Source of the DNA: JAGVMG01 sp964461105
Lineage (GTDB): Bacteria; Chlamydiota; Chlamydiia; Chlamydiales; Rhabdochlamydiaceae
NCBI GenBank assembly: GCA_964461105.1
Contig: CAYWSY010000002.1
Span: 1 to 48,807, forward strand
Length of the DNA: 48,807 nucleotides
Direction: 5' to 3'
Shown here: positions 1 through 8,330 of the stretch, in pieces
Position numbering within the stretch: position 1 is the first letter of the stretch
Layout of the letters: each line of letters opens with the position of its first letter
Program-made: the position numbers and the translations under genes
The notes under the pieces: generated by a model
Told to the model about the DNA's origin: nothing
The model's input: the letters and a program-made list of their open reading frames with translations, nothing else
Databases searched by the model: none

Positions 1-56
1 AAAGTGAAGATGCTGCGGCCGAAATTTGTCTAACTTTCAAGTGGACGCAGTATATC
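1..56. repeat. Right end of a MITE-like foldback element (cut by window edge)
   Basis: These 56 bases align without gaps to the right arm of the 165-bp foldback at 21156-21320, with roughly 10 mismatches, and end at the same terminal motif CAGTATAT. The rest of this copy would lie left of the window. The in-frame ATPase reading begins directly after it, so the element appears to sit inside that gene. The alignment is seen in the sequence; mobility is inferred. Confidence 0.75.
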
Positions 57-57
57 C

Positions 58-1299
58 TTTTATCTAGGAGCTCCGATCTCCCCCCGAGCGAACTGGATAG
101 AAGCCTTAGACGACCTGGCACAAGCCATTGCAAGAATACCAAAAAATAAAAAAGTCGTGCTTTTCTTAGATGAGCTGCCCTGGATGGCCACCCCGCGTTC
201 TCGATTGCTGACAGCTCTAGAATTATATTGGAATCGCTATTGGTCATTCGATGAACGGCTAAAACTCATCATATGCGGATCCGCAACTTCTTGGATCATA
301 GAAAAAATCATTAATAACACAGGAGGTCTCCATAATAGGGTTACTCGGCATCTTCATTTGAAGCCATTTAGTCTCAAAGAGACAGAACTCTTTTTGATAG
401 AAAATAAGATCCGTCTTGAGAAACGCCATATCCTCAATCTCTATACCGTTTTTGGGGGAGTGCCTCTCTATTGGACATATGTGCGCAAGGGGATATCAGC
501 GCATCAATGCATCGACGAAATATGCTTTCAAACTAATGGCCCTCTCGTTAAAGAATTTGACCGCTTATTTGAATCTCTTTTTGAAGACCCTCAGCCCTAC
601 ATAAATATCATCAAAACCGTAGCCCAACACCGTTATGGGATCGGACAAGCAGAACTCATAAAAAAAACAAAACTTTCTTCCGGCGGAAACTCAACTATCC
701 GATTTACCGAGCTAGAGGAAGCTGGGTTTATTACAACCCTCGTTCCTTATGGACACAGTGACAAAGGGAAATATTACGTCATTGATGATGAATATAGCCT
801 TTTTTATCTTCAATGGATTAAACCCAACCTTAAAACTATCAACAAAAAATCCACAAATAAGGGATTCTGGCTTTCGCTTTCTCAGAGACCAGGTTGGAAA
901 AGCTGGTCAGGCCTCGCCTTTGAATCCATTTGCTATAAGCACATCGATCAAATAAGGGCTGCTTTGAAATTAGAACCTGGTGCAATCGCCGCAACTTGGA
1001 GATATATTCCCCGAAAAAAAACAGTGAATGAAGGGGCACAAATAGATCTCCTCTTTGACCGTCCAGATGGATCGATTACAATATGTGAAATAAAATGCTC
1101 CGATGTTCCTTTTTCTATCGACAAATCGTATGCAATGGCTCTGGAAAAAAAAATGATCATCTTTCGAAAGCAAACAAGAACGACCAAACAGCTTTTTCTT
1201 TCAATGATTACAACAATGGGTCTCAAGCCGACGATGTATTCTGAAGAAATCGTTGTAAGCCAAACAAGCCTTGAAGACCTTTTTAAAGATGCACCTTGA
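58..1299 (+). pseudogene. AAA+ ATPase with PD-(D/E)XK-like C-terminus, 5'-truncated remnant
   Basis: The product resembles the AAA ATPases of the ATPase_2/DUF234 group. A Walker B motif (LFLDELPWM) is followed by a sensor-like LIICGSATSW, a winged-helix-like region, and a C-terminal IDLLFDR...ICEIKCS typical of a PD-(D/E)XK-like domain. The Walker A half, which should precede these by about 100 residues, is missing. Family-like residues can be read in frame from about base 58, but upstream of this is repeat sequence with an in-frame TAA at 31-33. The first usable start is GTG at 157 (380 codons), without a convincing ribosome binding site. Without a P-loop the product should not hydrolyse ATP. 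It is most likely a decaying accessory gene disrupted by the foldback element. The far 5' part could lie left of the window. Confidence 0.7.
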
Positions 1300-1361
1300 G
1301 CCTATCCGCAAAGTGCCATGGATCATCCCGGGATGATCCATGGCACTTTGCGGATAGGCTC
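1298..1361. repeat. 64-bp perfect palindrome between convergent genes
   Basis: The two 32-base arms (1298-1329 and 1330-1361) are exact reverse complements around a central CCCGGG. The palindrome starts inside the stop codon of the ATPase remnant and ends 18 bp before the stop of the TssA-like gene on the other strand. There is no unpaired loop and no T-tract. It could act as a two-way transcription stop or be a small palindromic repeat. Confidence 0.9.
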
Positions 1362-1379
1362 CACTATTTAAGGCAAGCC

Positions 1380-2348
1380 TCACCCTCTCCACTCTAAAAA
1401 GGCGTCCAAATTAGTCTGATAGAGCTTTTCTAAGATCCTAAATGCTCCCCCATCCCGGTTATCATCTAACTTCGTTGAAACCCTCGCATACAGACTAAAA
1501 TGACGCGTAAAGACCTTTGGCAAATAGACAAGCGGATTGAAGTTTTCAATGAGCCGCTCAATGTCATCGGCGATCACTGCAGCCTTCTGATAATCCCTCT
1601 TCTCGATGAGATATTGAAAGGCATCCATTTTGCGCTGGAGCAATCTCATCGCATCAGATATTCCCTCATCGTGTGTTGGAGTGACTTTTGGTGAAACTTC
1701 CTCTTCTTCCTCTTCGGGAGGGGGCGGAGGGGGCGCGCGTCTCGCAGCCTTCTCTGTAGTCTCTCGATCCAAGAGGATCTGGGAAAATTCTTTAATCCAT
1801 TTGACGACATGCATCAATAAATCACTCAGATTTGAATCGTCCCACTTGCCTTCTAAAGTCTCATTAAGCGCGTAGGCTACTTTAAGAGCTTTCTCAACCC
1901 CTTTTTTATTAATCTCTGCTGTGCATTGATTGAAAAAAGCAAGGTTGCCAGAGCCCACCATCCGACTGATAAACTCACAATTCTTGATGATCCTCATGAA
2001 CAGCCAATCGATCGCCTTCTTGGCATGTTGGTCTCGATTCGTCGAAGGACTAATCGAATCCCAGTTGGATTGGAGCGCAGAATTGATCATTAAAAACATC
2101 TTCTCACAGCAGGCCATCCCCTTCTCTGTAAAGCACGCATAAAAATAATACATTAAAAGACGGATATCTAAAGGGCCCTCTTCAATATTGTCTCGAATAA
2201 GGACAGCTGCCTCTTGATATTCATCTTTTTCAATCAGCGCGGATACTTCATAGAAATGGGGACTAAATTGCTCTTCTGACGCATCGCGCTCTCTTTCTAA
2301 GATGTGCTGAAGGGCCTCTAAATCATAAATAGCTGTTTTAGTGCCCAT
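1380..2348 (-). CDS. TssA-like T6SS cap/baseplate-associated protein (tentative)
   Basis: A 322-residue, largely helical protein. It has an N-terminal helical domain (about 1-195), a low-complexity linker with six prolines followed by six glutamates (about 205-216), and a C-terminal helical domain ending in LEKLYQTNLDAFLEW. This resembles the closing segment of ImpA/TssA-type proteins. TssA proteins coordinate priming and polymerisation of the T6SS tail. The ATG at 2348 overlaps the TGA of the upstream PAAR-like gene (TGATG), which indicates translational coupling; the upstream TTG is not needed. It is the last gene of the leftward tss operon. The assignment rests on position, length and fold character, not on a decisive motif. 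It could instead be a lineage-specific T6SS accessory protein. Confidence 0.5.
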   Translation of the reverse strand: MGTKTAIYDLEALQHILERERDASEEQFSPHFYEVSALIEKDEYQEAAVLIRDNIEEGPLDIRLLMYYFYACFTEKGMACCEKMFLMINSALQSNWDSISPSTNRDQHAKKAIDWLFMRIIKNCEFISRMVGSGNLAFFNQCTAEINKKGVEKALKVAYALNETLEGKWDDSNLSDLLMHVVKWIKEFSQILLDRETTEKAARRAPPPPPPEEEEEEVSPKVTPTHDEGISDAMRLLQRKMDAFQYLIEKRDYQKAAVIADDIERLIENFNPLVYLPKVFTRHFSLYARVSTKLDDNRDGGAFRILEKLYQTNLDAFLEWRG

Positions 2349-2674
2349 CAATCATTGACCTTGCCTTGGCCTGCATCCAAAACGCTAATTGAGCCGCCAA
2401 GCGCACAAGACGCCTTGCACCCATCATCCACCGCAGGGGCTCCTCTGACGTTAATTTTTAAAGAGGTGTCCCATGATGAGGTCGCAGGAACACACGGGCT
2501 CATCGTGATCATGCAAAAGCCCAGTGGCAAAATATTCATGCATCCGATCGCATCGTTTTTATTTGCCATCGGTTTATGGCACCCTGTCACCTTCGGGGCA
2601 ATTACAATTAACTTTCCAGGCGTTGCACAATGACTGCACTTAATCGTAGCTCCAAGAACAAGTAGCTTTCCCAT
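2348..2674 (-). CDS. PAAR-like (DUF4280 type) T6SS spike-tip protein
   Basis: This 108-residue, cysteine-rich small beta protein begins MGKLLVLGATIKCSHC and continues with NILPLGFCMI, SPCVPATSSW and CKASCALGGSISVLDAGQG. That pattern (G..I.CS, N..PFG.C, PC.P...W, C..GG.I.....GQ) fits the DUF4280 PAAR-like family, which includes IglG of Francisella. PAAR-like proteins cap the VgrG spike and carry or anchor effectors. A strong AAGGAAGGAG lies 8 nt before the ATG. The 3 bp before it separate it from the adenylation-like gene. No toxin extension is fused, so it is probably a structural tip. I see no VgrG partner in the window. Confidence 0.75.
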   Translation of the reverse strand: MGKLLVLGATIKCSHCATPGKLIVIAPKVTGCHKPMANKNDAIGCMNILPLGFCMITMSPCVPATSSWDTSLKINVRGAPAVDDGCKASCALGGSISVLDAGQGKVND

Positions 2675-2677
2675 AAA

Positions 2678-4426
2678 CTAAACTCCTTCCTTGACTAAGG
2701 TTCGTAGATGATTTAACAGCTCGTAGACCTTCATTCTCCGTTTACGAGCAAACAATCCAGTTGCGTACTGATGTTCGCACCAATTTCGATCGACGTTATC
2801 TCCCTCTAATTTCGGCGAAAAAGGGTAAAATTCAAACTGATCTGGGGCAAACACAGGTCCAAAAAACTCTTTGATGTGCATCACCAGTTGCAATGTCCAG
2901 GCTTTTTTTTGCTTTTCAATCTCTGCGCTGTGCTTTGACTTCACAAAAATAATCAAGACCCGTTTAGCCTCAAAGGCCCCTCCCAAGTTTTTGAGATTTA
3001 AAAGAATACCTTTGTCAACAAATTCAAACAAGGAAACTGCTTGCTGCAATGCATCAATTGGAAGAGTATATCCATCCTTCGTGGGAACGACCGTACTTCC
3101 AATGTAACACCCATTTTGTAGCCTGGTCACAATCAGGTTCGAATCGGAATAGTTACTTTGCTTCAAAATCCCAAATGGCTCCAAAGAGTATTCGCGCAAT
3201 TCATTGCATTGCACAAGCACCCATGGAATCCCCATTGAAGGCCATAACCCCACCTCATATTTATCTGTGCTCGGCAAAGAAAATAAAATGACCCCGCTTT
3301 GGGAATTATCCCAATAAACTCGGCTAAATGGGGTCTTTTCAAGCTTGCATCTCTCCTTGAAAAGATCCCATGAACGCTCATCTTCATGGTCAAAAATAGA
3401 GCGCGTACATAATTTTAATTTATGCTTTGGAAATCCTTTAGCCTCATACATCAAATGCTTCGTCTCAGGAGAGATATGCAAAACATCAATCGGTTCATTT
3501 TCTAACAGTTGGGAATTGAGCTGAAGATTCTGCTCGGTAAAATAGATGGTACAAGCGCCGTAAAACAAAGATGCCAATAAGCAAAATGGCTGCTCTCTTA
3601 ACGAACAATAAGATGAATAGGCCCATGTGACCCCAGGTTTTAATCCGAGAATCACCAATCCATCGCGCATCAGTGAGAAATAGAGCTCCTGAATCTTCAC
3701 TGAACGCACCTCTCCGATCCGCTCAGTTTGGCATGCAAGGGCAATCTGGACAACATCTCCGCTTAAAGCTGTTGCCATCTCCTTTTCTTTTACTTCCCCC
3801 TTCTCTTCCAAATAATCAATAAGCCAATACCAACTTTTTTCTCGCGAACCACCTGAAAACAGGCTTGTCTTATCTAATTTAGAACGAACAGAATCACTGG
3901 ACTGATTAATAAAAGCCGCATCATCCGATGTGGTCATGATTAAATCAGGATTGATCTGATCGAGATAAGTCCAAATGCGCTTGGTAGAGAGTGCTGGGCT
4001 ATCGAGCGGCAGGAAGGTGAATTTGAGCCCAATCCTCAACGCTGTGAGCAGTGTCACTAGAAAATGGATCCCTACAGGCATCACAATCGCAACGTGCAAG
4101 CCCGGTTTGATCTCTGCGTTGATCCACCGATCATATTGGAAATTCACCAGCCGATCGAGTTGCTCAAATGTCCATCCCGTCAAAGCTCCATTCTTTGCTA
4201 TTTTCAAAGCACATCGACGCTTTCCAAGATGGCGCGTGATGCAGTCGTGATAGAGATTGAACTGATTTGCTTTAAGTCCGGTGATCTCCCCATGAAGAAT
4301 GGGAAGCTCTTTCCAAAAGGATTCGGGATTCCCATGAGAGTCCCGAATTGCCTCTTCTAACTTAAGCCGGCTTTCTGTCTGACAACTATTCCAAGCCTCG
4401 TAACACGCTCGATCGAATCGCACCAT
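2678..4426 (-). CDS. Adenylation-domain (AMP-binding) pseudoenzyme in the T6SS operon
   Basis: This 582-residue protein has the layout of an ANL-superfamily acyl-CoA/AMP ligase N-domain. Residues 84-143 (GWTFEQLD..., GLHVAIVMPVGIHFLVTLLTALRIGLKFTFLPLDSP) match the first two core motifs of the family, and a possible C-terminal subdomain follows after about 450. The phosphate-binding A3 loop, normally [FY]TSGTTGxPK, reads IALACQTERIGEVRSVKI at about 228-245: no Ser/Thr-Gly cluster, though a few residues persist. I also find no intact YGxTE motif. It is therefore probably catalytically dead and may bind a ligand or act as scaffold. It lies between tssJ and the PAAR-like gene with 3- and 8-bp gaps, clearly in the same operon, so a T6SS-related role (effector, adaptor) is inferred. 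Confidence 0.65.
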   Translation of the reverse strand: MVRFDRACYEAWNSCQTESRLKLEEAIRDSHGNPESFWKELPILHGEITGLKANQFNLYHDCITRHLGKRRCALKIAKNGALTGWTFEQLDRLVNFQYDRWINAEIKPGLHVAIVMPVGIHFLVTLLTALRIGLKFTFLPLDSPALSTKRIWTYLDQINPDLIMTTSDDAAFINQSSDSVRSKLDKTSLFSGGSREKSWYWLIDYLEEKGEVKEKEMATALSGDVVQIALACQTERIGEVRSVKIQELYFSLMRDGLVILGLKPGVTWAYSSYCSLREQPFCLLASLFYGACTIYFTEQNLQLNSQLLENEPIDVLHISPETKHLMYEAKGFPKHKLKLCTRSIFDHEDERSWDLFKERCKLEKTPFSRVYWDNSQSGVILFSLPSTDKYEVGLWPSMGIPWVLVQCNELREYSLEPFGILKQSNYSDSNLIVTRLQNGCYIGSTVVPTKDGYTLPIDALQQAVSLFEFVDKGILLNLKNLGGAFEAKRVLIIFVKSKHSAEIEKQKKAWTLQLVMHIKEFFGPVFAPDQFEFYPFSPKLEGDNVDRNWCEHQYATGLFARKRRMKVYELLNHLRTLVKEGV

Positions 4427-4434
4427 AAATTATC

Positions 4435-4866
4435 TCACTCATTATGAGCCTTCACAATCTCATTTCCACCTAACTCAATCCTCACTCGCTTAGAGGGATC
4501 GCACAGCAACTTCCAGTTTTCACCTGGTTGAGTGAACAAAAAATAGATTCCCACTTGCTTGTTTAAATTCTTACGAGGGAAACGGATTTCATAGATCTTC
4601 CCTGGAATAAGGACCTGAGATTTACATTCCGATTGCACCTCAGCGGAAGATAAACTCTCCATCACGACGTGTTCGTAATCTTCTCTTAAAAATTCCCCCT
4701 TATCGACCTCTTTGAGATAGACGTAAAAAGGAGTGCCGCCATTTACATTTGGCTCTAGTTTTAAACAAACTCCAATATCCTTGCCCTCAGAACTAAAGAT
4801 ATTAAATCCACTGACGATCACAAAAACAACTGATAAGACAAATAAAGAAGCAATCTTTCTACACAT
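4435..4866 (-). CDS. tssJ: TssJ-like T6SS membrane-complex protein without a lipobox
   Basis: A small protein of 143 residues with an N-terminal hydrophobic segment (about 3-20, FVLSVVFVIVSG) and a beta-rich domain: LKLEPNVNGGTPFYVYLKEV, then GEFLREDYEHV, then a closing RIELGGNE. This matches the TssJ pattern (L...VN....GTP..V.V..L....F...). Classical TssJ is an outer-membrane lipoprotein, but here the hydrophobic stretch ends SGFN with no cysteine at the lipobox position. I chose the ATG at 4866 because GGTGA lies 5 nt upstream; a longer frame to 4905 would start inside tssM. It begins 11 nt after the tssM stop, fitting a TssJ-TssM partnership. Confidence 0.7.
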   Translation of the reverse strand: MCRKIASLFVLSVVFVIVSGFNIFSSEGKDIGVCLKLEPNVNGGTPFYVYLKEVDKGEFLREDYEHVVMESLSSAEVQSECKSQVLIPGKIYEIRFPRKNLNKQVGIYFLFTQPGENWKLLCDPSKRVRIELGGNEIVKAHNE

Positions 4867-4877
4867 TTTTTCACCAA

Positions 4878-7800
4878 TTAATTCAAAGTATTTAAAACTT
4901 CCCAAGGGTTCTTCTCAAAATGAAGCGCAAACACATGGTCCCGATCATTAGAGAATTGCCATTGCCAGACTTGACCGTTGGTTTGCTGCCCTTCTTTTAA
5001 GAGTTGGAAGATGTTCCAAATCTCTTTATCAAACTTCATATTTTGATAAGAGTGCACATTGTTATTGATATCCAAGAGCTCAATTCCAATCGAAATCTCA
5101 TCCGGCTCCCACCATTTTGTTTTAATCGTCTGCCACTGGGGTTTCTGGTTGATGTTAAACAAGGATTGTCCTTTCGTGATCAAAAACGACATGACTGTCT
5201 GATTATCTCTATGTTCAGCTAGTTTGAAAGGGACCGTTTGCACCTTAAATACTAGAGGTTGGAAATTTCCTTGTTCATCCCATAGCATTTGAGTAGCCTT
5301 TGCCATTGCATGTGCTGTTCTAAAAATATTTTCATCTAACTTGAGGAGTTCAGGGTATTTTGCCTCTAGAGACTGATCTTCTTTCCAAGAGACAGGGCCG
5401 ATGATTTGCTCAATCTTGCTCCAAAGATGGCTGCTTGGATGCAGGATGTGCTGTAATTCTTCCACTGTTGCAAGCTCCTGTCCATCTGAACTGAAAGGAA
5501 ATTTGGCAAATAAGGCATTAATTTCAGGCTCACATTGCTCTTTCCACGCAAGCTCAATTGAGGACTTCAGATCAGCAAGGCCGATTTCATGGATCCAATT
5601 CGCAGGATTTAAGAACAACTGATGGTACCGATGAGGAACTGCCGTATCGGTTAGCCACTTTTGGATCAAGGAGACGTAAGAGACCCCTTGTCCACCTAAG
5701 ATAGCTAAACTGAAACGACCGACAAGAGAGAGGTAGCCTAAGAATAAATTTTCGTCACCTTTACCCCCTTTAACAAAGGAGCGGGGAGCAATTTCATCCA
5801 ACATCTCTCTTAAAATGTTTTGATACGTGAGCAGCTCGCCCCCTTTTTCGAGATGATCGGAGAGCACCATATTCAAAAACTGAAATTCTCTTAAGTACTG
5901 CATCGGCTGCAACACTAAGCTCTCAGAGAAAGGCACATCTAAGTTGTGCTTCAGCGTTTGAAGGAAATATGTGAAATGGGAAAGGGGCTCAATCATAAAC
6001 CCAACCACGGCTCTCACCTCTTCAATCGACTCCGGCACAATATTCAACTGAGCAATGATCTCTTGATACTGCCTGCGGTATTCCCGAGCGTATGACTCGA
6101 CCTCTGCTGCGATAAACTTATTGAGGTCATTTTTGATATCCGCAGTTAACAGCGTTGAATCGTTGAGTTTTCTTAATTTATCAGAGACGGGAAAGACATA
6201 TTTCTCATAGGCATTTCGAGCATAATAAGCCCCTACTCGATTTCTTGTTTGAAACTCAGGAAAAACCTCCCCTAAATATGAAAAATCTAAGTCAAGGAGC
6301 TGCCCAATATTTTTAAAGAATGAAGCCCCTTGCATTTCTCGATTGTTCACAATGTAATCGTCGACAATTTTTTTTACTTTCAAGCTATTGATCGTGTTAC
6401 TCCACTTTGACGACTCAAACATCCAGCGCTTATCTGCCAAAATGAAGTGATAGGAGTGGTTGGACAAATCGCAAGTTGCGATAAAATCTTCCACACATTC
6501 CAAAAAACCGTTAACGCATAGCGAATTACACAAAGCAGGATCGAGGTTAGACCCTTGAATGCTTTTGAGAAATTGATCCAACACATCGTAGTTATCCCGA
6601 AGCGATTGAATGAGTTGGATTTTAGGTAAAAAACCTATATGCGATTTAAGCTCTCCATCTTCTTGTAAGATCTTGCAGACAAAGGGGGAAAGACTATGTT
6701 CTTTCAGCCGATGCAGCGACGCCAATAATCCCGCAGCCTCCATCTTTAAATCCTCAAAATGAAGCGTGAGCACATCGGGATGGTCTAGATACTGTTGAAC
6801 ATGCTTAAAGAAGGAAATCCAAGGCTGCTCATTTGTTAACGGAGTTGCATTATAGAGCAAGTTGAACCGCTCAAGATACTCTTTAACTGGCTGGGGCTTG
6901 TCAGATAGGGAAACATAGGCATGAATAAAGGGTTCTGGAAGCTCAAGCATTTCTGCCCATTCTTTCGTATTCTCTAAAATGAGTTGGCCTAGCCGATTAT
7001 CCTTTGTTGCCTTACAAAGACCTAAGAGATACACAAGCTCGATTTCTGCTTGATTTTTCATCAAGATTTTCTGAAAGGCTGGGATCAAGACAAAATTGCG
7101 GCTGTTCTCAATAAAATCAACAATCTGCCGCTTGTAAGCTCCGTAGAAAAAAGGCTCGAGTCTTGTGAGAAAAATCTTAGCTGTCGATATTTTAACCAAA
7201 GGAGGCAGCACAGGAATCACCTTATCCAGATACTCGCTTGATTGATACCGCTCAAGAAGAGCAATCCGCTTGCGGATCTGGATCAATTCCTGCTTCTTCA
7301 CTACACTTGCACCTGCCAAGCACACGCACCCTGCCAAAGCCAATCCAACACTCGCAACTTTATGTTTAAAATAGTGTCTTTTGATATAGACAGAAGCCTC
7401 TTCTCTCTGCTCGCACTCGAATATTTCAGAATTCAAATCGATCTCCTGATTCGAAACAAAATACCCCTTCTCGAGACTGACTACTTTCTTCTCAAAATCC
7501 TTTTGCATCAATGATCGAATAAATTGGTCGATTACAGGAGAAATCTCCTCAAGGCGCTTTAAGAAATTAAGGATCTTGAGATACCCTTCCGAATTGGAGT
7601 TTTTCAGGGCAAGGGAGAGGAGCTGTTCATATCCATGAAATACATTGCGAATCGTATCGCTATCAAAGTGATCCAGAGGAACTTCAAGAGAAATTCCATA
7701 AATCCTTAAAATGTGCATCAATTCACTGTAACCTGGAATCAAGTCGCTATGCGTGAGTGCAATCCGAATTTTAATCGGCTTATCAATGATATGGGAAAGA

Positions 7801-8312
7801 AGGCCAATTTTGTTGAGGATCAGCCTTGCATGGTGGTTAACTTTTTCAAAGTCTGTCTTTTCCCAAAAAGTCGGGTTAAAAGCGATCACAATCGTAGGAT
7901 CTTTGCTTGCATACAGATTGCGCCACAGCTGTGTGAGTTCTTTTTTTGCTCGAACACTGCGATCTTCGACAAGATTCCATGCAATTTCTTGTAAAATGCA
8001 CCGTTGTCCTAAATACAGCTGAACATCGGGTTCAGCTGTATAGGTAGTTTCAAAGGAGTAGACATCTTTCTCTTGATCGATGTGCTTATGGATCAACTGG
8101 CTCTTCCCGCTTCTTTCATCGCCCAAAACGATAAAATGGCTGGGATACGATTGGATAAAATGGCGATAAGTGGGAGGGATCTGTCTGAGAAACCGTTTCC
8201 AGACACGATAGAGTTTAACTCTTGTTTTGAACAAATTAAACTTCGGCAGTTTGGGCATCTTAATTTTAAAAGAGAAAAGCCCTTTTAATTTACTAAATAA
8301 CGATTTTAACAC
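4878..8312 (-). CDS. tssM: TssM/IcmF T6SS membrane core protein
   Basis: The protein has 1144 residues, the usual size of IcmF/TssM. A basic N-terminus leads into a GTPase-like domain with Walker A GDERSGKS (about 64-71) and a THSD motif (about 187-190). One transmembrane helix (about 318-338) is followed by a long, mostly helical periplasmic part and a beta-rich C-terminus. TssM links the inner-membrane complex with TssL to the outer-membrane TssJ. The two N-terminal membrane helices of most TssM proteins are not visible. The start is GTG at 8312, with GGAGG 8 nt upstream; the upstream GTG at 8327 has no such site. The gap from tssC is 18 bp, and tssJ follows. Confidence 0.92.
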   Translation of the reverse strand: MLKSLFSKLKGLFSFKIKMPKLPKFNLFKTRVKLYRVWKRFLRQIPPTYRHFIQSYPSHFIVLGDERSGKSQLIHKHIDQEKDVYSFETTYTAEPDVQLYLGQRCILQEIAWNLVEDRSVRAKKELTQLWRNLYASKDPTIVIAFNPTFWEKTDFEKVNHHARLILNKIGLLSHIIDKPIKIRIALTHSDLIPGYSELMHILRIYGISLEVPLDHFDSDTIRNVFHGYEQLLSLALKNSNSEGYLKILNFLKRLEEISPVIDQFIRSLMQKDFEKKVVSLEKGYFVSNQEIDLNSEIFECEQREEASVYIKRHYFKHKVASVGLALAGCVCLAGASVVKKQELIQIRKRIALLERYQSSEYLDKVIPVLPPLVKISTAKIFLTRLEPFFYGAYKRQIVDFIENSRNFVLIPAFQKILMKNQAEIELVYLLGLCKATKDNRLGQLILENTKEWAEMLELPEPFIHAYVSLSDKPQPVKEYLERFNLLYNATPLTNEQPWISFFKHVQQYLDHPDVLTLHFEDLKMEAAGLLASLHRLKEHSLSPFVCKILQEDGELKSHIGFLPKIQLIQSLRDNYDVLDQFLKSIQGSNLDPALCNSLCVNGFLECVEDFIATCDLSNHSYHFILADKRWMFESSKWSNTINSLKVKKIVDDYIVNNREMQGASFFKNIGQLLDLDFSYLGEVFPEFQTRNRVGAYYARNAYEKYVFPVSDKLRKLNDSTLLTADIKNDLNKFIAAEVESYAREYRRQYQEIIAQLNIVPESIEEVRAVVGFMIEPLSHFTYFLQTLKHNLDVPFSESLVLQPMQYLREFQFLNMVLSDHLEKGGELLTYQNILREMLDEIAPRSFVKGGKGDENLFLGYLSLVGRFSLAILGGQGVSYVSLIQKWLTDTAVPHRYHQLFLNPANWIHEIGLADLKSSIELAWKEQCEPEINALFAKFPFSSDGQELATVEELQHILHPSSHLWSKIEQIIGPVSWKEDQSLEAKYPELLKLDENIFRTAHAMAKATQMLWDEQGNFQPLVFKVQTVPFKLAEHRDNQTVMSFLITKGQSLFNINQKPQWQTIKTKWWEPDEISIGIELLDINNNVHSYQNMKFDKEIWNIFQLLKEGQQTNGQVWQWQFSNDRDHVFALHFEKNPWEVLNTLN

Positions 8313-8330
8313 CTTAAATCCCTCCACATC

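Noticed and set aside
1630..1875. Serine/glycine-rich reading frame on the plus strand
   Set aside because: It is the antisense shadow of the Pro/Glu linker of the TssA-like gene.
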